From contig JAIYDW010000107.1 of the NCBI GenBank assembly GCA_027487315.1, positions 1 through 64,000 of the forward strand: 64,000 bases of DNA, in the 5' to 3' direction. The DNA comes from Verrucomicrobiaceae bacterium (lineage in GTDB: Bacteria; Verrucomicrobiota; Verrucomicrobiia; Verrucomicrobiales; Verrucomicrobiaceae). Shown piece after piece: positions 54,764 through 63,943 of the stretch. Position 1 is the first letter of the stretch. Each line of letters begins with the position of its first letter. The notes beneath the pieces are model-generated. The model searched no databases and had not been told where the DNA came from. It saw only the letters and a program-made list of their open reading frames with translations. The position numbers and the translations under genes are program-made.

Positions 54764-55183
54764 ATGAGCACACCGAACGACGAACTCCAGTATCCTATTG
54801 CCGTCAGTCTTTATGACAGCGAGATTGACCGTCTGTACACCCGCCAGAGTCTCTATGTTGGTTTTCAGCTTGCCGCCATAGCTGGGTTTATCGCTTCTCT
54901 GGACAAGCTCACCGCACAACCCGTCGTCATGCGCATTGCCATCGGTTTGATGATCGTTCTGGCCATCATCACCACACTGGTGACCCTCCGCGGGCTGCAT
55001 TCTCACCAAACGCTGCTCAAGGTCATCGCCACTTTGGAGGCCCGTTCAGGTGGACGGCTCGACTTGCTGAATCTCGGTCGATTGCATTCACGAACGCCCA
55101 TTCACCTCAATTATTATTACGCCATGACCATGAACCTTGCTCTTGTTGCTACTTGGGTTTTGCTGCTAGTCACCCAAAGCTGA
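54764..55183 (+). CDS. Small membrane protein of unknown function
   Basis: Protein of 139 aa with three hydrophobic helices: FQLAAIAGFIASL, IAIGLMIVLAIITTLVTL and LNYYYAMTMNLALVATWVLLLV. It starts with the ATG at 54764 just after a degraded MORN fragment. The N-terminus (MSTPNDELQYPIAVSLYDSEIDRLYTRQ) is soluble and acidic. No homologue is recognised. It is sandwiched between two damaged MORN-gene 3' ends. Confidence 0.68.
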   Translation: MSTPNDELQYPIAVSLYDSEIDRLYTRQSLYVGFQLAAIAGFIASLDKLTAQPVVMRIAIGLMIVLAIITTLVTLRGLHSHQTLLKVIATLEARSGGRLDLLNLGRLHSRTPIHLNYYYAMTMNLALVATWVLLLVTQS

Positions 55184-55232
55184 TTTTGCGTTTCGATGGG
55201 TTAAACGAGCGGCTTCTCATTGCATCGTCAAT

Positions 55233-55348
55233 GAGTGGTAGGGAAACGGCCAGCGCCACGGCAACAAACACTACCATAACCTGAAGGCAAACTCACCAGA
55301 AAACAAGTCTACGACCACGACAGATCCATCAGTGAAAAGCACCAGTAA
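55233..55348 (+). pseudogene. Degraded 3' end of MORN lipoprotein gene, copy 3
   Basis: Read from GAGTGGTAGGGAAACGGCCA to AAAGCACCAGTAA, this resembles the last ~145 bases of the MORN gene (from GAGTGGTGGGAAAACGGCCA at 53706), but about 45 bases corresponding to part of one MORN repeat are missing and point changes abolish the frame. It retains AAGTCTACGACCACGACAGA and the stop-like end. Confidence 0.8.
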
Positions 55349-55428
55349 GCCCCTAAAGTCATAACCAATGAACAAAGGAACTTGTGGCGCGGGAAACAAG
55401 AGGTGAGTGATGGCGGCAACTCCGAGCC

Positions 55429-56772
55429 ATGAAACGCACCCTCTCTCTGCTGCTTGCCACAGTCACCCTGACCTGCGCTCAAGACCGCGCTGCATTGGAA
55501 GAGCAACTCCGTTCTGCCATCCAAGAACAAAATGGCGCGCTTGATGAAATGCGCTGTCTTAGTGGTGGCGTGCAGGACAACCCCCTGGAAACCAGGGAGG
55601 AGCATCTTTAACACGCTCATTTTCGCAACGGTCTGGAGGTCGTCACGGAGGTGCATCGTGAAGATGGTGCCTTCTCGCAAAAAACCTACCACATCAAGGA
55701 TGGGAACGTTTTTGCCATGCTCTTGGAAGCAAGGCAGCCTTGCCCCGATCCCGCCCAACATCGTGTCACTTTCACCGGTTACGGTTTCCACCAAGGCAGG
55801 CTCGTTTCCTGGAGTGTCAGTTCTCTTCGAATCGGTGCCGACGCTGAGCCCGACGAAAAACTTTTGGCCGAAGGTGAGCATGACCTTCCCATTCCACCTG
55901 GATTCGACGCGATGCAGAAATCCCTCAGTCGCCGGGCCTTCGACATCGCCCGGAACTTGCATCCGGCAGTGGCTGGCCACAGCTTGGCGGACTTCGTCGA
56001 CGTTGGGCCACCGGGTGAAAAGCCCTTCGTAGCCACCACAGATTGGATGCCGGGTCCAGAGACGTTGACGATTCCGATCCGTGTCTGGGACTTCGATTCC
56101 CCTGAATTATTGAGCTCGGATGGGCGTTTAGGGATTTCTTGGGGCTATGCAAAAGGCCCCGTGGACTGGTCCAATTTAAAGAATCCCGAAGACACCTCCG
56201 TCGGCTTCTCAGCCATTCACAATGAGAGCCGCCTGACGGACGCCCAAAATGATTATGACACATTCCTTCGCAATGTCGCCACCGGAGAAATTCTCGGCGC
56301 TCTGAAAGTCGGCCATCGCGGGAATTGCGCACGCTACAATCATCGTGAAATCGTTCCCTATTGGTCCCCTTCCCAAAAGGTGATCATCGTGCGGGAGACA
56401 GATCGCAACTGGGATGAAACAGTCCGCATCTGCTGGCTCAACGAGCAGAGTCAGATCAGCATCAATCAGGATCTCCTTGGCCCGCTGGGAGATGCCGTTC
56501 TCGCCAAGGTCCACAAATCCAAGCACCCTGCCGCAGAAAACGCAGTGAATCAGGAAAACCTCCCCATCGCCATACGCGGAGTCGACATCGACGATGACGG
56601 TACCTTCCAAGCCAAAGTCACAGGCGACAACACCCGCCAAAATCCCCACTGGGGACCTTCCGATTTCTTTGAAGCCGTGGTGAGTGGCAAAATCACCGCC
56701 GCAAAGTCAGGTCCGTCTGCCAACGTCATGGTGGAAAGCATCCAACTAGCTCCCCCGGTGGAAGCACCGTGA
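55429..56772 (+). pseudogene. Exported protein gene interrupted by an in-frame stop
   Basis: The frame starts MKRTLSLLLATVTLTCAQ (signal peptide) and runs to a TAA at 55609-55611, then continues in the same frame as HAHFRNGLEVVTEVHREDGAF and further to a TGA at 56770-56772. Residues after the stop read as a normal protein (PIRVWDFDSPELLSSD, HRGNCARYNHREIVPYWSPSQ), so a nonsense mutation or sequencing error in a roughly 447-aa secreted gene is the simplest explanation. Alternatively, translation may restart at 55651. No family is recognised. It is in the accessory patch. Confidence 0.6.
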
Positions 56773-57188
56773 GGTGTGGGAAGAAATGAGCGACTTGACC
56801 GGTTCTCGAAAAGATTGTCATTTTGATCCGGCGAGCGCAGCGGCCTCGGTGGCAAGGAAGTCGCGCAGCCCGCTATTCAATCAATAGCGGGCAAGCGGCC
56901 GACGCCGCCAATGAGGCCGCTCCGCCGCTGGGCAAGGTGACAAGCGTTTCGAGAGTCGGTCTAAGTTGACCTCAATATCATCCGCGCAGTTGGAGAAGTC
57001 GGGTATCATACCTATGGCGTAGGACTTTCGTCGGAGGGCAGGGGCTTCGAGAACCCAAACACCGTTCGTCCACGAATCCTCAGCTCCGTTATCGACACAG
57101 AGGTTGCGGGCTCTGATCCTATCGAGAGCACCGAAGCCGTCAGGGCTAACCCACTTGCCCTCTGACCCTTTTGGCCTACTCGTCTCAC
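56773..57188. other. 416-bp non-coding stretch with hairpins and repeat copy B
   Basis: No convincing gene. It contains the direct-repeat copy B (56797-56845), a perfect hairpin GCCCGCTATT / AATAGCGGGC (56868-56877 with 56883-56892), and a second hairpin of AGCGGCC with GGCCGCT at about 56894-56920. After this there is only ordinary sequence up to the threonine dehydratase-like gene. Confidence 0.65.
56797..56845 (+). repeat. Spacer direct repeat, copy B
   Basis: Starts GACCGGTTCTCGAAAAGATT and ends ..GCGGCCTC; five substitutions from copy A at 53854-53902. Two short GC-rich hairpins follow at once (56868-56892 and 56894-56920). Confidence 0.75.
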
Positions 57189-58154
57189 ATGGACAGTCTG
57201 CCAACCCTTAGCCAAATCGAATCGGCAAAGGCACTCATCCGTCCCTTGATCCGTGAGACCCCCACCTATCGCTGGCCTTTGCTCGAGGCGGGATTCGGTT
57301 GCGAATTGTGGATTAAACACGAAAACCATACCCCCGTCGGCGCCTTCAAGATTCGGGGCGGTCTTGTCTACATGCATGAATTGACGCGCCAGCAGCCTGA
57401 CGTCTCTGGAGTCATCGCCGCCACGACAGGCAATCACGGCCAGTCCATCGCCTTCGCGGCCAAAGCCCATAGTCTCCGCGCGGTCATTGTCGTACCGCAC
57501 GGCAACAATCCCGAAAAAAACCGCGCCATGCGCTCCCTCGGAGCGGAGTTGATTGAGCACGGCCGGGAGTTTCAAGACGCCCTGGAGTTCTCCCGGGAAC
57601 TCGCTGCTCAAGAAGGTCTTCACGCGGTTCCCTCGTTCCACCCCTGGCTCGTACGCGGTGTCGCGACCTACGGGATGGAGCTTTTTCGATCCGTGGCCGA
57701 TATTGATGCAGTCTTCGTTCCCATTGGCCTGGGCTCAGGCTTCTGCGGCGTCGTAGCCGCGCGCGAGGCCCTCGGTCTGAAAACAAAAATCATCGGCCTG
57801 GTGTCCGAACACGCGCCAGCCTACGCCCTGTCCTTTCAGCAACGTCATCCAATCGAGCAACCCAGCACCACCAAAATCGCGGAAGGCGTTGCCTGCAAAA
57901 CACCGAACCCCGAGGCGCTGGCTCAAGTGATATCCAATGCCCATGAAATCGTCACCGTGAATGATAACGAAGCCCTGCTAGCCATGCGCGAAATCCTCCA
58001 GGCAACCCACAATGTCGCCGAAGGCGCCGGCGCACTGGCTTATGCAGCACTTAAAAAGCAACGAGCTCAGTGGCAGAACCATCGAGTCGCCTGCGTGCTC
58101 ACCGGTGGAAACGCCAGCCTTGAGATCCTACAGCACGCCCTCTCCGCCGCATAG
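57189..58154 (+). CDS. Threonine/serine dehydratase-like PLP enzyme
   Basis: Fold-type II PLP enzyme of 321 aa, like the catalytic part of threonine dehydratase and catabolic serine/threonine dehydratases. The Schiff-base lysine lies in VGAFKIRGG, the phosphate-binding loop in GLGSGFCGV, NHGQSIAFAA near residue 85, and the C-terminal TGGNASLE. It lacks the C-terminal ACT domain of the biosynthetic IlvA, so allosteric isoleucine control is not expected. The start at 57189 (MDSLPTLSQIESAK) is used. It probably makes 2-oxobutyrate and ammonia; some close relatives are diaminopropionate or hydroxyaspartate lyases. Confidence 0.86.
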   Translation: MDSLPTLSQIESAKALIRPLIRETPTYRWPLLEAGFGCELWIKHENHTPVGAFKIRGGLVYMHELTRQQPDVSGVIAATTGNHGQSIAFAAKAHSLRAVIVVPHGNNPEKNRAMRSLGAELIEHGREFQDALEFSRELAAQEGLHAVPSFHPWLVRGVATYGMELFRSVADIDAVFVPIGLGSGFCGVVAAREALGLKTKIIGLVSEHAPAYALSFQQRHPIEQPSTTKIAEGVACKTPNPEALAQVISNAHEIVTVNDNEALLAMREILQATHNVAEGAGALAYAALKKQRAQWQNHRVACVLTGGNASLEILQHALSAA

Positions 58155-58399
58155 ATTGTTTTTCACCAACCATGTCTGAAAGGACCGGCGAATGCGGCGG
58201 CTTCATAGGCTGGCAAAGAGCTAGCCGGCAATAAACACACTGGATGAAGAGCAACAGCTCGTCTTCACGTGCAAAGCCCGCAAACTCAACTCAACATTGC
58301 CGCACAGCAAACCTGCAACAGCCCAAAGCGCCTGCCCCAACAAAAACAATTTCTTAGCAGACTTGACGAAAACCACGGCACCCTGCAAAAAAGCGGCGC
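58155..58399. other. Gap before hscC-like gene
   Basis: 245 bp without a gene. Includes a faint relative of the spacer repeat (AAAGGACCGGCGAATGCGGC near 58178) and small imperfect palindromes such as GCTAGCCGGC. No clear promoter elements were found by eye. Confidence 0.4.
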
Positions 58400-60079
58400 A
58401 TGATTGGAATCGATCTTGGAACAACTAACAGCCTCGTGTCCGTCTGTGACGAAAACGGGCCGCGTGTCCTCGCAAACGAGCTTGGCGAGGATTTGACGCC
58501 GTCCGTTGTCGCCGTGGCGGAGGATGGTGCGGTGCTCGTGGGACGCGCGGCAAAGGACCGTCTCATAACGAATCCGGAGGCCGGACAGGCATTCTTCAAA
58601 CGGGATATGGGCACTACTACGACCTACGCCTTCGGCGGGCGTCGGTGGTCGCCGGTGGAATGTTCTGCGGTGGTGCTGCGGGAGATGAAACGCATCGCCG
58701 AGACCCATTTGGGACGTGAAGTGGATAGCGCGGTCATAACAGTGCCCGCCTACTTTCACGACCAGCAGCGTCAGGCCACAGTGAATGCGGCGAGCATCGC
58801 TGGCTTGCGGGTGGAAAGGCTTCTAAATGAGCCGACAGCCGCAGCGCTGGCCTACGAATTCAATCGCGAGGATGATTTGAATACACTGCTCGTCTTTGAC
58901 CTCGGTGGTGGGACCTTTGACGTGACGGTGCTTGAGTGCTTTGATGGCGTTGTCGAAATAAAGGCTTCCTCGGGTGACGGACGGCTCGGCGGGGAGGATT
59001 ATACGGAGGCGCTCATTGCTTGGATGGCGAAAGAACTGGGCCATGCTGCTCCGAAAGACCAGCAGATGCGCTGGCGAAATGTGGTGGAGCATTTGAAACG
59101 CCGCTTCACCACTGAGGAGACAGTGGAAGTGCAGATCGGCGAAAAGAAGGTTCCCATCTCTCGAGCTGATTTCATCGACGCCACGAACCATATCACTATG
59201 CGTCTTTGGCCTGCGGTGCGCCGCGCCCTAAACGATGCTCAGCTCACGCTTAAGCAAATCGACGCGGTGCTGCTCGTGGGCGGTGCAAGCCGAATGCCGG
59301 CAGTGCAGGACATGGTGCGCCATGATCTCGGCACCGAGCCTCAGCGCAGCCTTGATCCAGACCGCGTCGTGGCTCTTGGTGCTGCAGTGCAGCAGGCGCT
59401 GTGCGTAGGTGGCTCTGCGGTGCGCGACATCGTCCTTACGGATGTCTGTCCGCATTCGCTCGGGGTGGAGGTTGCCAAGGCCTTGCTGCCAGGCCATTCG
59501 CAGCCTGGTTATTTCGACCCCATTCTTGATCGTAACACGACCGTGCCAGTCAGCCGCAGCCGAAATTACCGCACCTTGCATCCGCAGCAAGAACAGGTCA
59601 TTCTGAAGGTATTTCAAGGCGAGAGCCGCCTCACGAAGGAAAACCATCTCATCGGTATGATCCGTATCGACGGCCTGAAGAGCGCCCAGGACGATCCCCA
59701 AGGGGGCATGTTCGAGGTGCGCTTCACCTACGACATGAATGGCATCTTAGAGGTCGAGGTCACCATCTCCTCCAATGGCAAAAAACTCACGGAGGTCTTT
59801 GAGCAGCGTCCCGGCACCATGACCCGCGAGCAGATTGCCGAGGCCCTAAAATTGCTGGGATCGTTAAAACAGCATCCACGCGAGTCTCCCGCAAATCGGG
59901 CGCTCATTGAGCGTGCTCACCGCCTATTTACAGAACTCACCGGCCTGCTGCGTGACGCGCTCACGCAGGAACTTGATCAATTTGAAGCCGCGCTCGAATC
60001 GCAGGATCCGAAATTGATCTCCGCCGCTTCCGAGTCGCTCGATGCCTTCATGAAACCCTATTTTGCTGGCGATGACTGA
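58400..60079 (+). CDS. Hsp70-family chaperone, HscC-like
   Basis: Atypical Hsp70 of 559 aa, close to the length of E. coli HscC (556 aa) and shorter than DnaK. The ATPase domain has GIDLGTTNS (3-11), AVITVPAYFHDQQRQAT, LNEPTAAALAYEF, VFDLGGGTFDVTVLE and LLVGGASRMPAVQ; it ends in a reduced substrate-binding region lacking the DnaK lid. The next gene overlaps it by 8 bp and encodes a J-like protein, so it probably has its own co-chaperone and acts apart from DnaK. Codon usage favours G-ending codons more than the flanking genes. Confidence 0.9.
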   Translation: MIGIDLGTTNSLVSVCDENGPRVLANELGEDLTPSVVAVAEDGAVLVGRAAKDRLITNPEAGQAFFKRDMGTTTTYAFGGRRWSPVECSAVVLREMKRIAETHLGREVDSAVITVPAYFHDQQRQATVNAASIAGLRVERLLNEPTAAALAYEFNREDDLNTLLVFDLGGGTFDVTVLECFDGVVEIKASSGDGRLGGEDYTEALIAWMAKELGHAAPKDQQMRWRNVVEHLKRRFTTEETVEVQIGEKKVPISRADFIDATNHITMRLWPAVRRALNDAQLTLKQIDAVLLVGGASRMPAVQDMVRHDLGTEPQRSLDPDRVVALGAAVQQALCVGGSAVRDIVLTDVCPHSLGVEVAKALLPGHSQPGYFDPILDRNTTVPVSRSRNYRTLHPQQEQVILKVFQGESRLTKENHLIGMIRIDGLKSAQDDPQGGMFEVRFTYDMNGILEVEVTISSNGKKLTEVFEQRPGTMTREQIAEALKLLGSLKQHPRESPANRALIERAHRLFTELTGLLRDALTQELDQFEAALESQDPKLISAASESLDAFMKPYFAGDD

Positions 60080-61070
60080 CGATCACTGGAAAGTGCTCGA
60101 ACTCGATGGCAGCACCGCCACGCTAGCCGATGTGAAGCGCAGCTACGCCCGTCTGCTGAAGGTCACGCGCCCCGATCGTGACCCAGAGGGCTTCATGCGC
60201 CTCAGATCGGCTTATGAGGCAGCTCAGGCCATTTTGCGCGGGGATGCTCCGGCTTCTGTGCTGCCAGTCGGGCCTGCCCACAAAGCGGAAGGTTCGCAGC
60301 CCGCGGGGCAGGTGTCCTCGACACCAAGCATCACCACGCTGGTTAGAGACATCCCTCAGGAAGTCAATAATGCTGTCAAAGAATTGCGGAATGCCATCAC
60401 CACTCGTGTACGCCAAAAAGTCCGCCTCGCCTGGGTCACTTACGAGGAAACTGTCGAGAAGCACGACCTCAGCCGTGATAGCCGGTGGCTTGTCTTCATG
60501 GATGTTTTTCAGGGAAACGCCCAGTTACTCGCCGATGCCTGCACCGACGAGTTACTTATCGACCACCTAAAGCATGGAGAAATGCGCCTGCTCCGCCTTG
60601 TTACTGAGGTGTGGAGCAAAACGGGCGATGCAAAGCGGCTCGATGAATTCTGCGTTTCCCTCAACCGCCAGCGCGAACTGGTGAATTCCGAGACTGGAGC
60701 CATGGCACTGGCTGTTACCGCTATCGCCCTAGCCGCGTGGAATCCCGAGCAAGCCAACCGCTTTGTCCAGCGTGCCTTCCCAAAGCTGCCCATCTCCCAG
60801 CGCAGTGAACTTGCCGAACGCATAGACTACGAGTCCCTGCTTGGTCGCCTCGCTGCTCCGCTGCCCCAGCCTTTCAAGATCCCGTGGATCGAAGCTCTCC
60901 GCCTCGGCGATTCCGAGCGCCCTTGGAACGAAATGATCACCCGTGACATGGTCATCGCCGTCCTTCGCCATTGTGGCACTGACTGGCCCGGCTTCCCGGT
61001 CCTTCACGAGCGTCTCAAACCGGCGGCCTGGATGGAGTTGAAGACCTTGGCCGAGTCAATGTTGAGGTAG
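60072..61070 (+). CDS. Divergent J-domain protein paired with the Hsp70
   Basis: Protein of 332 aa. The N-terminal 70 residues resemble a J domain: helix WKVLELDGSTATLADVKRSYARLLK, then RPD (33-35) in place of the canonical HPD, then DPEGFMRLRSAYEAAQAILRG. E. coli DjlB/DjlC, the partners of HscC, show similarly deviant J domains. The rest is an alpha-helical domain without a known match, and contains EVNNAVKELRNAITTRVRQKV. The ATG at 60072 overlaps the hscC stop, indicating coupled translation. Confidence 0.8.
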   Translation: MTDDHWKVLELDGSTATLADVKRSYARLLKVTRPDRDPEGFMRLRSAYEAAQAILRGDAPASVLPVGPAHKAEGSQPAGQVSSTPSITTLVRDIPQEVNNAVKELRNAITTRVRQKVRLAWVTYEETVEKHDLSRDSRWLVFMDVFQGNAQLLADACTDELLIDHLKHGEMRLLRLVTEVWSKTGDAKRLDEFCVSLNRQRELVNSETGAMALAVTAIALAAWNPEQANRFVQRAFPKLPISQRSELAERIDYESLLGRLAAPLPQPFKIPWIEALRLGDSERPWNEMITRDMVIAVLRHCGTDWPGFPVLHERLKPAAWMELKTLAESMLR

Positions 61071-61150
61071 GCTCTAGCATCGGGTTGTAAACATAGTTGG
61101 CCGTTCTCAAGGCCCAAGCTAAGGACGTGCGCGCGCGCTTCGCCGCCAGA

Positions 61151-62110
61151 TCACTCCTCCAGCAGCTTCGCCACCGTCTCTTCCAGGCCACCGCGCGCAT
61201 TGGTGCTCACGACCATGCCCTTCTTGTTCACCAGCCACATCGCCGGAATCGAACTGATGCCATACTTCGTCGAAATCTCGTTCTGCCAGCCTTTGCCATC
61301 AAAATACTGCGGCCACTCCATCCCTTTCTCTTTCACAAACGTCATCAGCTTCTCTTTGTCCTGGTCCAAAGAAATCCCGACGATCTCAAATCCCTTGGGA
61401 TGCAGTTCCTGATAGGCCTTGATCACGTTGGGCAACTCAGCCACACACGGCCCGCACCAGGTCGCCCAGAAATCGATCAGCACCACCTTGCCCTTGAGGC
61501 TGCCCAGATCAAACGCCTTGCCGTCCACCGCCGTGAACTTCAGCTCCAGGGGTTTGTTTTTCAATTCGGCCGCGGCTTGCATGGACTTGACCTTCCCTTC
61601 AACCATCCGGTTCATGGGCTCAGTCGGAAAGTCCTTCAGGTGCGTCTCAGCTTGAGCGATCCAAGCGGCACTGTCGCCTCCAGATTTCTCAACCGTCTCC
61701 AAGGCCATCATCACTCTCATCAAACTGGCTTGTGACTTCGTGGTTGGCTTCGCGTCCTCAGCTTTGAGAATGTCTTCCAAAGTCACCGTCGGTTTTTGAG
61801 GTGCCGGAACGCCCGCCATCTCGCGTGCCCGTTCGACCATCACTTCAAACAGCGCGGCATCCCAACGGGTCGGGTGTTTCGGGGCGGCTTTCACCGCAGT
61901 CGCACAAGCTGTATCAAAACTCGTCAGGCCCGACTTCAGCATCGTGATCGCCTCCTCGCGTGAAGTCGGCTTGGTCTTCGGATTCTTGATCTCTTCAACA
62001 ACCTCACTGACCTTCTGCCACTCAGCATCTCCCTCCAACGCCGACAACGATGAAGAAAAGGCAACGACCAGGGTCGTTACTCCGATAAATAGAAGGCGGT
62101 GCGGGCTCAC
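61151..62110 (-). CDS. TlpA/thioredoxin-like exported redoxin
   Basis: Exported protein of 319 aa. A signal peptide (SPHRLLFIGVTTLVVAFSSSLSA) is followed by an alpha-helical N-terminal region and, from about 185, a TlpA-like thioredoxin fold with the active site WATWCGPC and SSIPAMWLVNKKG. The cis-proline is in SIPAMW. The GTG at 62110 is preferred; a TTG at 62158 just after the sulfatase stop is an alternative and would add 16 residues. The likely role is disulfide reduction or heme maturation in the periplasm. It is immediately downstream of the sulfatase on the same strand. Confidence 0.83.
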   Translation of the reverse strand: MSPHRLLFIGVTTLVVAFSSSLSALEGDAEWQKVSEVVEEIKNPKTKPTSREEAITMLKSGLTSFDTACATAVKAAPKHPTRWDAALFEVMVERAREMAGVPAPQKPTVTLEDILKAEDAKPTTKSQASLMRVMMALETVEKSGGDSAAWIAQAETHLKDFPTEPMNRMVEGKVKSMQAAAELKNKPLELKFTAVDGKAFDLGSLKGKVVLIDFWATWCGPCVAELPNVIKAYQELHPKGFEIVGISLDQDKEKLMTFVKEKGMEWPQYFDGKGWQNEISTKYGISSIPAMWLVNKKGMVVSTNARGGLEETVAKLLEE

Positions 62111-62154
62111 CAACCCATTAAGCGGGTTCCGACAGCCTAGCGCAAGCCAATACC

Positions 62155-63702
62155 TCAAGGCACCTTCGGTTTCACGGGTTGGCGACTGTCGGGGTCCACC
62201 GGATAATGGGCGTGATGTTGCTCGAGCCCCGCCGCCAATGCTGTCATCATTTCCTTTAGCCTCTGAGGTTCGCTGCCCGCCAAATCCGACTGCTCGTAAG
62301 GATCAGCCTTCAAATGATACAACTGATAGTGACTTCCGTTCGAAACCTCGGTCGGGAAGTAATGATAAATCACCTTCCACTCGCCCTGACGCAGCGTGGT
62401 GAAGTAATGGCTCCGGTGTGGAGCGTGCGGGTAGTGCATGAGAAAGGTCTCGTCTCGGCTCGCATCGGGTTTGCCGGTGAGCAGCGTCTGCAAAGGCCTC
62501 CCATCCACCACATGACCAGCCGGTGCTTTCACCTCCGTCAGGGCAAGCACCGTCGGAAACAGGTCCTGTACAGCTGCTTGCTGACCTTGAACGGCCCCAG
62601 CAGGAATCGGCAGCTTCTGTTGAAGGGGATTCGTAGCATCAGGCTTAACCCAGGACACAATAAAGGGTACCCGCATCCCACCTTCATAGTGTGAACCCTT
62701 CTTGCCTCGAAGCGGCGCTGCGCAGGCAACGGCATGCTCATGCCCCAGCGGCGCATCGCTTCCGTTGTCACCCAAAAACAGGATCAACGTTTCATCCGCC
62801 ACCCCAAGCGCCTCCAGGTGATCCATCAAATCTCCCAGTGACTTGTCCATGCCTTCGATGAGCGAGGCAAAAGCCTGCGCCTGCACTGGCTTGCCGCTGT
62901 TTTTGTAGTTGTCCGCGAAACGAGGATCCGAATCAAATGGCGAGTGCACTGCGTAGTGAGCAAAGTTGAGGAAGAACGGCTGCCCGGCTTTGACAGATTC
63001 CGCTACGAGCGCTTTGGCTTCGAGCGTCAGGGCTTCGGTGAGGAAAATGTCCTGGCCATGATACTTGTCCATGCCTGTCACCGCATGACTTCCTGCCGCC
63101 GCCTTTTTCTTTCCATTCTTCGCGCGATCAAAGTTCTGTTTCCCATAGTAACTCCCCGGTGCACCGATCGAACCACCCGCAATGTTCACATCAAATCCAA
63201 GATGGCTTGGGTCGGCTCCGTCAAAAGCCCGCGGAGCGAAGTGCGCCTTACCCACATGAAAGGTGCGATAGCCATTCGCCTTCAACACACTCGGCAGAGT
63301 CACATCACCCTTCTTGAGGCCCTCCCAATTCCAGTCAGGTGGACCATTCGGACCCGCGTTGTTTTGATCCGGATTGATCCAGTTTGTTGTCCCATGTCGC
63401 GCCGTATTTTGACCTGTTTGAATCGCAATGCGTGTCGGTGAACAAACACTCATCGCACAAAATTGATTGAAGCGAATCCCGCGAGCCGCCAGACGCTCCA
63501 TGTTCGGTGTTCGATAAAATTCGTTGAGCGCATGCTTCTTCGGCGCCCCTGATGCGTCCGTGAGAAAGGGCAACGAGGTGTCCATCACACCCATGTCATC
63601 GACCAGAAAGATGACAACGTTGGGCTTCTTAGCATCAAGCGCAAAGCCTTGTAATGTAAGGCACAGAAGCAAACCGATAAGTGTGATGAAGCGAGTAGAC
63701 AT
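62155..63702 (-). CDS. Secreted sulfatase (arylsulfatase type)
   Basis: Sulfatase of 515 aa with a signal MSTRFITLIGLLLCLTLQGFA. The nucleophile motif SVCSPTRIAIQTG is the Cys-type C-x-P-x-R sequence, which requires conversion of Cys to formylglycine by a maturation enzyme not seen here. Metal ligands sit in FLVDDMG, FLGDNGSDAPLGHEHA and NFAHYAVHSPFD. It removes sulfate esters, most likely from algal or host glycans, as for many Verrucomicrobiota. The start at 63702 is at the signal peptide. The downstream redoxin gene is separated by 44 bases if GTG 62110 is its start. Confidence 0.93.
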   Translation of the reverse strand: MSTRFITLIGLLLCLTLQGFALDAKKPNVVIFLVDDMGVMDTSLPFLTDASGAPKKHALNEFYRTPNMERLAARGIRFNQFCAMSVCSPTRIAIQTGQNTARHGTTNWINPDQNNAGPNGPPDWNWEGLKKGDVTLPSVLKANGYRTFHVGKAHFAPRAFDGADPSHLGFDVNIAGGSIGAPGSYYGKQNFDRAKNGKKKAAAGSHAVTGMDKYHGQDIFLTEALTLEAKALVAESVKAGQPFFLNFAHYAVHSPFDSDPRFADNYKNSGKPVQAQAFASLIEGMDKSLGDLMDHLEALGVADETLILFLGDNGSDAPLGHEHAVACAAPLRGKKGSHYEGGMRVPFIVSWVKPDATNPLQQKLPIPAGAVQGQQAAVQDLFPTVLALTEVKAPAGHVVDGRPLQTLLTGKPDASRDETFLMHYPHAPHRSHYFTTLRQGEWKVIYHYFPTEVSNGSHYQLYHLKADPYEQSDLAGSEPQRLKEMMTALAAGLEQHHAHYPVDPDSRQPVKPKVP

Positions 63703-63943
63703 GGCTGTGAATGGCAACGTCAAAACCACGCCAAGATTTCATCAACGATGAAGATCATCACGACCCGAAGCACCTCATGACTCACTCAACAGCGCATCAA
63801 GTCATTCCAAAATGAGTCGCATGGTTACATCACTTTGCACTTGCGTCTTGTTGAAGAGGTTTATAAATCTGTGCTTCCAAACCCCACTAACAAAACACGA
63901 TCAGAAAACATCCCATCGGTCAACAACCAGGACCGAATTACAG

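Noticed and set aside
57012-57641. Minus-strand frame opposite the threonine dehydratase gene
   Set aside because: It overlaps a motif-complete PLP enzyme and translates to a featureless sequence.
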